This document shows positions 1 to 5,122 of a stretch of 6,268 nucleotides of DNA, piece after piece. The translations under genes were made by a program, and so were the position numbers. The stretch's first letter is position 1. Each line of letters begins with the position of its first letter. Source of the DNA: Lachnospiraceae bacterium (lineage in GTDB: Bacteria; Bacillota; Clostridia; Lachnospirales; Lachnospiraceae); assembly GCA_017443685.1 (NCBI GenBank), contig JAFSYD010000043.1, forward strand, positions 1 through 6,268, written 5' to 3'. The notes beneath the pieces were generated by a model. It was not told where the DNA came from. It searched no databases and worked only from the letters and a program-made list of their open reading frames with translations.

Positions 1-76
1 CATCGATCTTATAATCCACGCGGACGGCGAGCAGCTTGAGCAGGTGCTCGAGGCCATGAGCAAATACACCGTCTGA
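1..76 (+). CDS. C-terminal fragment, probable HPr-family phosphocarrier-like protein
   Basis: The plus-strand frame starting at base 2 is open from the left edge to a TGA at 74-76 and encodes 24 residues beginning IDLIIHADGE and ending MSKYTV. The pattern (a beta strand with IDL.IHAD, then an amphipathic helix ending in a short hydrophobic tail) resembles from memory the C-terminus of the small HPr-like proteins common in Lachnospiraceae, where a strand reading roughly 'SKPIDL.IHAD' precedes the last helix. Those proteins share the HPr fold but often lack the phosphorylatable histidine of true PTS HPr. The catalytic region lies outside the window, so PTS activity cannot be judged. Codons look like real coding sequence (GAC GGC GAG CAG). 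The gene converges on thiI, with 7 bp between the stop codons and no terminator hairpin with a T-run. The assignment rests on 24 residues and is tentative; that a gene ends here is more certain. Confidence 0.55.
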   Translation, partial: IDLIIHADGEQLEQVLEAMSKYTV

Positions 77-83
77 AACCGCT

Positions 84-1280
84 TTATTTCCGGCTGATCC
101 CTCCGGGGATCCTGACAAGCTCGGCCTCCGATACCGCCTGTTCCACCAGGTCTTCGAACGACTTTCCAAGGCGCGCTTCCGAGGCCTTGATGATCTTCAG
201 ATTCGGTTTCGTGACCGGATGCCGGGCGACAAAGATCGTACAGCAGTCTTCATAGGGAAGGATCGACGTCTCATAGGTGCCGATCCTTTTTGCTATATCG
301 ACGATCTCGCTCTTGTCGAAGCCGATCAGCGGACGGTACACCGGCAGTGTCGCGGCGTTGTCCGTTACCAGAAGAGACTGCATCGTCTGGCTTGCCACCT
401 GCCCGATACTCTCCCCCGTCACAAGCCCCAGGGCGCCGTCTGCTTTCGCAAAATGCCCGGCGATCTTCATCATATACCGGCGCATAATGATCGTCAGTTC
501 CTCATGCGGGCAGGTATCGTAGATCTTCAGCTGGATGTCGGTGAAATTCACGACATGCAGCCGCATCGGCCCGCTGTACCCGGAAATCAGCTTTGCCAGA
601 TCCACCACCTTCTGTTTCGCCCGTTCACTCGTATACGGCGGCGCGTGAAAATACACGGCGTCGATCGTGACACCGCGCTTTGCCACCATGTACCCCGCAA
701 CCGGAGAGTCGATCCCTCCGGAAAGCAGAAGCTCCGCCTTGCCGTTCGTCCCGACCGGCATTCCGCCCGGTCCCGGTATTTCCGATGCGTAAAAATTGAT
801 CTTCTCCCGGATCTCGATATGCAGCATCACCTCCGGGTTGTGTACGTCCACCTTCAATGTCGGATAGGCATCAAGAAGCTTCTCGCCGATCGCGGCGTTA
901 ATCTCCATCGAATCCATCGGATAGTTCTTGCGCGCACGTCTCGCGTTCACCTTGAAGGTAAAATCCTTCCCGGCAAATTCCTCTCCGACATAATCCACCA
1001 CCGCCTTCGCAAGGTCGTCAAAACCGGTATCCTCGATATAGGTACAGGGTGCGATCGCCGTCACGCCGAATACCTTAGTAAGCGCATCGAGCACTTCCGT
1101 CTTGTCCACCGGCCCTTGCGCCTCAACGAACACGCGTCCCTGCGGACGCGTCACTTTAAAGATCCCGTCCACATCCTTTAACGCGAACTCCACCTGCTTT
1201 ACCAGCCGCTCCTCAAACAGATGGCGGTTCTTCCCCTTAATTCCGATCTCCCCGTATTTCACCAAAAATGCCTGATTCAT
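84..1280 (-). CDS. thiI: tRNA 4-thiouridine synthase / sulfurtransferase ThiI (rhodanese-less form)
   Basis: ThiI adenylates U8 of tRNA and replaces its oxygen with sulfur to give 4-thiouridine; in many bacteria it also passes sulfur toward the thiamin thiazole. The protein is 398 residues from the chosen start. It opens with an N-terminal ferredoxin-like segment (YGEIGIKGKN), followed by a THUMP domain to about residue 165, then a PP-loop ATP pyrophosphatase domain with SGGIDSP near residue 187, GESIGQVASQT near 289 and YEDCCTIF near 343. The CC pair holds the catalytic cysteine equivalent to E. coli Cys344. The protein stops after the PP-loop domain, so the C-terminal rhodanese domain of E. 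coli ThiI (Cys456) is absent, as in Bacillus ThiI, where a dedicated desulfurase stands in for it; the desulfurase gene lies just upstream here. I prefer ATG at 1280 over an in-frame GTG at 1286: AGGAG at 1294-1290 is 9 nt from the ATG but only 3 nt from the GTG. A MITE-like element lies in its leader. Confidence 0.95.
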   Translation of the reverse strand: MNQAFLVKYGEIGIKGKNRHLFEERLVKQVEFALKDVDGIFKVTRPQGRVFVEAQGPVDKTEVLDALTKVFGVTAIAPCTYIEDTGFDDLAKAVVDYVGEEFAGKDFTFKVNARRARKNYPMDSMEINAAIGEKLLDAYPTLKVDVHNPEVMLHIEIREKINFYASEIPGPGGMPVGTNGKAELLLSGGIDSPVAGYMVAKRGVTIDAVYFHAPPYTSERAKQKVVDLAKLISGYSGPMRLHVVNFTDIQLKIYDTCPHEELTIIMRRYMMKIAGHFAKADGALGLVTGESIGQVASQTMQSLLVTDNAATLPVYRPLIGFDKSEIVDIAKRIGTYETSILPYEDCCTIFVARHPVTKPNLKIIKASEARLGKSFEDLVEQAVSEAELVRIPGGISRK

Positions 1281-1289
1281 CGCCACTTT

Positions 1290-1294
1290 CTCCT
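1290..1294 (-). promoter_or_regulatory. Shine-Dalgarno sequence of thiI, decides the start
   Basis: AGGAG on the minus strand lies 9 nt before ATG at 1280 and only 3 nt before the in-frame GTG at 1286, so the ATG is the better start. The resulting N-terminus (MNQAFLVKYGEI) also fits the usual start of ThiI proteins. Confidence 0.7.
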
Positions 1295-1318
1295 GACTTC
1301 CTTATATCTTCAAATCCG

Positions 1319-1346
1319 GTATCTGTTCAGCAGGCTGAACAGATAC
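1319..1346. repeat. Perfect 13-bp inverted repeat (28-bp palindrome) at the thiI-proximal end of the element
   Basis: Arms 1319-1331 and 1334-1346 are exact reverse complements separated by two bases. As RNA this gives a 13-bp stem ending 33 nt before the thiI Shine-Dalgarno sequence begins. The next bases on the minus strand are CGGATTTG, not a T-run, so an intrinsic terminator is unlikely. It could block a ribosome, protect a 3' end, or be an RNase III site; the sequence does not decide this. Confidence 0.85.
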
Positions 1347-1388
1347 GCGAGGCATCAAGGCTTGCGCCATTGAAAGTTGATGCCTCGC
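1347..1388. repeat. Perfect 12-bp inverted repeat in the middle of the element
   Basis: Arms 1347-1358 (GCGAGGCATCAA) and 1377-1388 are exact reverse complements around an 18-nt loop. The stem abuts the preceding 28-bp palindrome without a gap, so in RNA the two could stack. Confidence 0.85.
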
Positions 1389-1515
1389 CCGGTGGATTTA
1401 CGTTAGCGGGCAGTCGCTCAGCAGTATATGCTTCGCGCTGCTGAACAGTCACCAAATCCGTTCCCATTAGCGCCTTGCTTTTCACCGGTTCCTCAAACGT
1501 TCTGCCGTCGTGCCG

Positions 1516-2670
1516 TCACCTTCTCCGGTACTTCCGCAGCATCGGCACAAGATCGCGCATCGCCGCAACTGCCGCGTCGATCTCTTCTTCCGTTGTAAAG
1601 ACACTTGTGGAAAACCGCACCGTCTGCTCTAAGGCATCGCCCTTTAACCCGATCGCGGCAAGCGTCTTGCTGATGCCGGGCTTATGCGATGAGCAGGCGC
1701 TTCCGGCGGACACATAAATGCCCCTGTCCTCCAACGCATGGAGCATCACCTCCGCACGCACGCCGGAAACCGTTGCGCTGACGATCTGCGGTGCCCCGTC
1801 CTCACCCGTCGGGCCGTTAAGAGATATGCCGTCAATGGACTCCAGCCCCTCCACGAGGCGCTTCTTTATGGCGTAAAGCTTCCTCTGATGCTCCGGCAGA
1901 TTTTTCGTCATAAATTCCACCGCCACGCCAAGCCCCGCGATCGCCGGGACATTCTCCGTCCCCGAGCGCATCAGGCGTTCGTGACCGCCGCCTAAGATCT
2001 GCGGCGCAACTTTCACGCCTTCCCGGATGAATAAAAAGCCGCTTCCCTTCGGCCCGTGCAGCTTATGCCCGCTGACACTCAAAAGATCAATGCCGGCGCG
2101 TCCGGGGAAGAGCGCCAGCTTTCCGAAGGACTGGATCGCGTCCACGTGAAAGACAGCCTTCGGCGCCGCTTCATGAACGATCGCCGCCGCTTCCTCCACC
2201 GGCTCGATGGCACCAACCTCATTATTGACGTGCATCATACTCACAAGCACCGTATCCGGCCGCAGCGACTCCCGGAGCATTTCGCAATCGACGACGCCCT
2301 TCCTGTCCACCGGAAGGTATGTTACGTCATATCCCTCGTCGGCCAATGCGCCGAACGGATTCGCAACCGAAGGATGCTCGACTGCCGTCGTGATCACATG
2401 CATCCCCGTCCTTCGGTTCGCCCGCGCCGCGCCGAAGATCGCAAGGTTATTGCTCTCCGTTCCTCCCGAGGTGAATACGATCTCCTTTTCCTTCGCCTTA
2501 ATGCTTTTCGCGACTGTCTCGCGTGCGTGCCTGATATAATTCTCCCCCGCCAGGCCCTTATTATGCAGTGACGAAGGATTCCCATAATCCTCCGTCAATA
2601 TCCTTGTCATTACCTCAGCCGCTTCGGGCAGGCACCGTGTCGTCGCCGAATTGTCCAGATATATTTCCAT
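1516..2670 (-). CDS. Cysteine desulfurase, NifS/IscS family (NifZ-like partner of ThiI)
   Basis: This PLP enzyme converts L-cysteine to alanine and holds the sulfur as a persulfide for transfer. From ATG at 2670 the protein is 384 residues, normal for the family. Visible landmarks: LDNSATT at 5-11, TSGGTESNN at 67-75, the EHPS histidine at 99 that stacks on PLP, NNEVG at 149-153, HVDAIQ (Asp177, Gln180), the PLP lysine in SGHKLHGPKG (Lys203), the catalytic loop GSACSS with Cys326, and RFSTS (Arg351). The catalytic loop is short, unlike the longer IscS loop, and resembles desulfurases dedicated to ThiI. The frame is open upstream to 2697, but ATG at 2670 begins the family motif MEIYLDNSATT and has GAGG 5 nt upstream. 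The prmA stop and this start share a base (TGATG), so translation is probably coupled. It lies just upstream of a ThiI lacking the rhodanese domain, so the likely job is sulfur donation for 4-thiouridine; an additional Fe-S cluster role cannot be excluded. Confidence 0.93.
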   Translation of the reverse strand: MEIYLDNSATTRCLPEAAEVMTRILTEDYGNPSSLHNKGLAGENYIRHARETVAKSIKAKEKEIVFTSGGTESNNLAIFGAARANRRTGMHVITTAVEHPSVANPFGALADEGYDVTYLPVDRKGVVDCEMLRESLRPDTVLVSMMHVNNEVGAIEPVEEAAAIVHEAAPKAVFHVDAIQSFGKLALFPGRAGIDLLSVSGHKLHGPKGSGFLFIREGVKVAPQILGGGHERLMRSGTENVPAIAGLGVAVEFMTKNLPEHQRKLYAIKKRLVEGLESIDGISLNGPTGEDGAPQIVSATVSGVRAEVMLHALEDRGIYVSAGSACSSHKPGISKTLAAIGLKGDALEQTVRFSTSVFTTEEEIDAAVAAMRDLVPMLRKYRRR

Positions 2671-3800
2671 CACTGCCTCGCCACGATGCACACCCACTCA
2701 CCGTTATGCCGGATATCCGTCCCGGAAAATCCTTCCGCCGTAAGTGCGGCAAGCACCGCCTCCTCTTTAAAATCAATGATCCCCGAAAGGATCAGAACGC
2801 CATCTTTTTTCATTGCGCGTTTCATCTGCGGCAGCATCCCGATGATGATATCTGCCAGAATATTCGCGACTACCATCTCGTATCTGCCCTCACCGACCTT
2901 ATCCTGCAAGGCCGCGTCCTTTGTCAGGTCGCCGACGTAAAAGTCCAACTCGCCGGTATCCAGGCCGTTCATTTCAAAATTGCGGCGCACCGATTCCATA
3001 CACGCCTCATCGATATCGGTTCCGGCGACGGATTTCGCGCCGAGCTTTAACGCTGCTACGGATAAGATCCCGCTGCCGCAGCCGATGTCAAGGACGCTGC
3101 TGTCTTCCGTCACATTCTCCGCGAGGGCTTCGATGCACATCCGGGTGGTTTCGTGCTGCCCGGTGCCGAATGAGATGCCGGGGTCGATGATGATCTCACG
3201 AAGCGGGGGGCGGTGGCTGAGACCATGTCCCCACGCTCCCCGCTTAGGAGACACGGTCTCATCCACCTGCTCCGTCATCTCCGTTCCCACAGAAGACATC
3301 GGGTTCAGCTTCTCGTCCGCCTCCATCTCCGATCCCCTCTCCGGAGACACGGTCCCAGCCTCCTGCTCGTAAGATGCGATTTGCGCCATCGCCTCTTCCC
3401 TCGTCTCCCAGCTCGGCCGGATCAGGATATCTCCGATCATAAAGGAATGAAAATATTCCTTCCACTTATCCCGCCAGTCGGCTTCGTCCGTTACCGATAC
3501 AGCGATCGTTCCCGCACCGATGTCACAGCGGCCGCGCAGATCATCCAGTTCTGTTCGGATAGAAGAGAGCAGCGCTGCGTCATCGGCGTCCTCATCCAGA
3601 TAAAAGATCACCCTTGCCTCGTCCGAATCCGGCAGGTCGGGCTGCAGCTCTTCGTAAAATCCGCCCTCGCTCTCCTCTGCCTCGGGTACCCGTTTATAAT
3701 CCTCGATCTCGATCGCCGTTATATCCAGATCATTCAAAACCGCTACAACAACATCCTCGGCGGATGCTGTTGTAGCGATCGCATATTTTTTCCACTTCAT
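2670..3800 (-). CDS. prmA: Ribosomal protein L11 methyltransferase PrmA with an unusual internal insertion
   Basis: PrmA methylates ribosomal protein L11 using S-adenosylmethionine. The N-terminal L11-recognition domain covers about residues 1-130, ending in the family motif ILIRPSWE (125-132). The methyltransferase domain follows with DPGISFGTGQHETT (206-219), SAM motif I VLDIGCGSGILSVAA (236-250), TDID (261-264) and VANILAD (311-317). At 376 residues it is longer than the usual 290-320. The excess sits in one place: residues about 134-198, between PSWE and REIIIDPG, where most family members have only a short linker. This stretch is hydrophilic, repeats TVSPERG/TVSPKRG, and is encoded by a long inverted repeat. 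All catalytic motifs are intact and the frame is open, so the enzyme is probably active. The start lies 5 nt after the ldh stop; the nearest GAGG is 13 nt away, which suggests reinitiation or coupling from ldh. The gene overlaps the desulfurase start by one base. Confidence 0.94.
   Translation of the reverse strand: MKWKKYAIATTASAEDVVVAVLNDLDITAIEIEDYKRVPEAEESEGGFYEELQPDLPDSDEARVIFYLDEDADDAALLSSIRTELDDLRGRCDIGAGTIAVSVTDEADWRDKWKEYFHSFMIGDILIRPSWETREEAMAQIASYEQEAGTVSPERGSEMEADEKLNPMSSVGTEMTEQVDETVSPKRGAWGHGLSHRPPLREIIIDPGISFGTGQHETTRMCIEALAENVTEDSSVLDIGCGSGILSVAALKLGAKSVAGTDIDEACMESVRRNFEMNGLDTGELDFYVGDLTKDAALQDKVGEGRYEMVVANILADIIIGMLPQMKRAMKKDGVLILSGIIDFKEEAVLAALTAEGFSGTDIRHNGEWVCIVARQ
2676..2679 (-). 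promoter_or_regulatory. Shine-Dalgarno sequence of the cysteine desulfurase, decides the start
   Basis: GAGG on the minus strand, inside the end of prmA, is 5 nt from the ATG at 2670. It supports that ATG over the upstream in-frame start at 2697, which would overlap prmA by 28 bp and add nine residues not seen in the family. Confidence 0.6.
3207..3401 (-). repeat. In-frame repeat-rich insertion within prmA
   Basis: This segment encodes about residues 134-198 of PrmA. It holds an inverted repeat of 21 bp (3212-3232 and 3247-3267) matching at 18 of 21 positions with a 14-nt loop. A 27-bp direct repeat (3247-3273 and 3343-3369) matches at 23 of 27 positions. A 13-bp direct repeat (3276-3288 and 3324-3336) differs at one base. 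In minus-sense RNA two of the three inverted-repeat mismatches become G-U pairs, so 20 of 21 positions can pair. The segment adds residues without stopping the frame and sits in an interdomain linker, where an insertion should be tolerated. It resembles in principle the protein-coding palindromic elements described in Rickettsia; a relationship is not implied. Confidence 0.7.
3741..3777 (-). repeat. 16-bp inverted repeat near the 5' end of prmA
   Basis: Arms 3741-3756 and 3762-3777 are reverse complements at 15 of 16 positions with a 5-nt loop. In prmA mRNA the single mismatch is a G-U pair, giving an uninterrupted 16-bp stem beginning 23 nt after the A of the start codon and covering codons 8-20. 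It could slow initiation or elongation, or be an RNase III target; chance through codon choice is possible. Confidence 0.7.
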
Positions 3801-3805
3801 AAGTT

Positions 3806-4753
3806 TTACAGTGCCTCTTCGATCACCTTTTTCAAAGCTACGGATGACTGATACAGAGCCTGCTGCTCCTTCTCGTCAATCTCAAACGGCGCGATCGCCT
3901 CCGCCCCGTTCGCACCGACGATCGTCGGGATGGACAGGCAGATGTCGTCAATACCGTAATGTCCGGTCAGCAGCGTCGATATCGGCAGGATCGCCTTTTC
4001 ATCGCGGACGATCGCCTCCGCGATCCGGGTTACCGACATACCGATCCCGTAATAGGTCGCGCCCTTTTTCTCAATGATGGTATATGCGCTGTTCTTGACC
4101 TCATCCGCGATCCGCTTCGTCTGCACGTCATGATCCATAAATCCGCGCATCTCACAGAAGTTATGGATCGGAATACCGGCGATATTCGCGATCGACCATG
4201 CCGCGATCTCGCTGTCGCCGTGCTCCCCGATGATGTAGGCGTTGATATCTCTCGCATCAATCTCTAAATGTTCGGACAGCAGATACTGGAAACGCGCACT
4301 GTCCAAAACGGTACCGGAGCCGATGACGCGATGCGCCGGAAAGCCCGACATTTTAAGCGCCGCATAAGTCAAAATATCCACCGGATTCGCAACCACAAGG
4401 ATCACGCCCTCACAGCGCCGCTTGGATATCTCCGGAATGATGCTTTTAAAAATACCGACATTCTTGTGGACAAGGTCGAGCCGCGTTTCACCCGGCTTCT
4501 GCGCCGCACCCGCGGAAATAATGATAACCGCCGCGTCCGTAATGTCATCATACGTGCCCGCATATATGTTTGTCGGCTTCGCAAAAGACACGCCGTGCGC
4601 GATGTCCATTGCCTCGCCCTCCGCCTTCGCCTGATTCGCGTCGATCAGCACGATCTCGGAGAATACACCCGACTGCATCATTGCATATACGGACGCCGAA
4701 CCGACAAATCCGCAGCCGATCATTGCTGCCTTTCTGATGTTTACATTTGCCAT
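3806..4753 (-). CDS. ldh: L-lactate dehydrogenase
   Basis: This enzyme reduces pyruvate to L-lactate with NADH, regenerating NAD+ in fermentation; it acts in the cytoplasm as a tetramer in this family. The 315-residue length is typical. Seen in order: Rossmann motif GCGFVGSAS (13-21), Asp38 that binds the NAD ribose, the active-site loop AAQKPGETR with Gln85 (lactate rather than malate dehydrogenase specificity) and Arg91, VANPVD (121-126), DSAR with Asp151 and substrate-binding Arg154, GEHGDSE with catalytic His178, and TYYGIG (233-238). In the conventional LDH numbering (offset 17 here) the fructose-1,6-bisphosphate residues Arg173 and His188 fall at Gln156 and Asn171, so canonical allosteric activation is doubtful. 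ATG at 4753 has a strong GGAGGA (4766-4761) 7 nt upstream. It starts 37 bp after the rnpB end with no visible terminator or promoter between, and is followed after 5 bp by prmA. Confidence 0.95.
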   Translation of the reverse strand: MANVNIRKAAMIGCGFVGSASVYAMMQSGVFSEIVLIDANQAKAEGEAMDIAHGVSFAKPTNIYAGTYDDITDAAVIIISAGAAQKPGETRLDLVHKNVGIFKSIIPEISKRRCEGVILVVANPVDILTYAALKMSGFPAHRVIGSGTVLDSARFQYLLSEHLEIDARDINAYIIGEHGDSEIAAWSIANIAGIPIHNFCEMRGFMDHDVQTKRIADEVKNSAYTIIEKKGATYYGIGMSVTRIAEAIVRDEKAILPISTLLTGHYGIDDICLSIPTIVGANGAEAIAPFEIDEKEQQALYQSSVALKKVIEEAL

Positions 4754-4790
4754 AATAGAATCCTCCTCTCCTCATTAAGTTTCTTTCGGC

Positions 4791-5122
4791 GCGGCAGGAC
4801 GATAAGCCGGGTTATGTCGTGCGCAATCATCTATCTTGGACCTGCGTTGCCGCAAGCCTCACGCGACCTACCCGACAGCACTTCGGGCAAAAGTATCGCT
4901 GTCTGTCTGGTCTTGCTTCGGATGGGGTTTACAATGCCCCGTGCGTTACCGCGCGGGCGGTGGTCTCTTACACTCACCTTTTCACACTTACAGTAAAACT
5001 GCGTTGTCTTTTCTGTTGCACTTTCCTTGGAGTTACCTCCACCGGACGTTATCCGGCATCCTGCCCTGTGAAGCCCGGACTTTCCTCACTTTTTTAAAAA
5101 AGCGCGATTGCGTGTCCTGCCG
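4791..5122 (-). ncRNA. rnpB: RNase P RNA, bacterial class A
   Basis: This is the catalytic RNA of RNase P, which removes the 5' leader of pre-tRNAs. The 332-nt span is set by helix P1: 5113-5122 and 4791-4800 are exact reverse complements (GCGGCAGGAC / GTCCTGCCGC). P2 follows (CGCAATC with GATTGCG). Conserved blocks on the minus strand are GAGGAAAGTCCGGGC (5087-5073), AAGTGCAACAGAAA in the middle, the AAGCAAGACC stretch, the GGGTAGG and GATAGATGATTG stretches, and ACATAACCCGGCTTATCG (4817-4800). The order matches class A (E. coli-like) RNA rather than Bacillus class B. P3 is reduced to a simple hairpin around CTTTTTTAAAAAAG (5089-5102). The L15 loop reads GGGGCATTGTAAACCCC (4940-4924), so the GGU that pairs with tRNA CCA in E. 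coli appears as TGU. No T-run terminator follows. Confidence 0.96.

Larger units (their letters stand above)
1311..1460. mobile_element. MITE-like palindromic element with its 8-bp direct repeats, between desulfurase and thiI
   Basis: The core spans 1319-1452 (134 bp). Its 15-bp ends, 1319-1333 and 1438-1452, are inverted repeats matching at 13 of 15 positions and sharing CTGTTCAGCAG. Directly outside both ends is the same octamer, CAAATCCG (1311-1318 and 1453-1460), as expected of a target-site duplication. Inside are three hairpins: a perfect 13-bp palindrome (1319-1331 with 1334-1346, 2-nt loop), a perfect 12-bp stem (1347-1358 with 1377-1388, 18-nt loop), and a 7-bp stem (1418-1424 with 1438-1444) extendable by G-U pairs in minus-sense RNA. 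There is no coding potential, so it would depend on a transposase elsewhere. None of the hairpins is followed by a T-run, so it does not look like a terminator. Mobility is inferred from structure; no second copy is present in this window. An immobile RNA-structured repeat is the alternative. Confidence 0.6.

Noticed and set aside
219..1181. 320-codon open frame on the plus strand opposite thiI
   Set aside because: It is antisense to a full, motif-bearing thiI, has basic low-information residues (many Arg/His/Cys), no ribosome binding site I can credit and no recognisable domain. It is a shadow of GC-rich codons.
1319..1346. Intrinsic terminator between the desulfurase and thiI
   Set aside because: The stem is strong but the following minus-strand bases are CGGATTTGAAG, without the T-run an intrinsic terminator needs.
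1281..1515. Possible cobalamin or TPP riboswitch upstream of thiI
   Set aside because: Fragments such as GGAACCGGTGAAAA and AGTCAGGAGA recall cobalamin riboswitch pieces, but the flanking stems do not pair, the second coincides with the ribosome binding site, and the MITE-like element splits them. The CTGAGA/ACCTGA signature of a TPP riboswitch is not present.
2670..2697. Start of the cysteine desulfurase at 2697
   Set aside because: The nine extra residues have no counterpart in the family, and the ATG at 2670 has a well-placed GAGG and forms the typical stop/start overlap with prmA.
4268..4996. 242-codon plus-strand open frame crossing the ldh start and the RNase P RNA
   Set aside because: It runs antisense through a clear LDH and into a structured RNA gene, with composition typical of a reverse-frame shadow.
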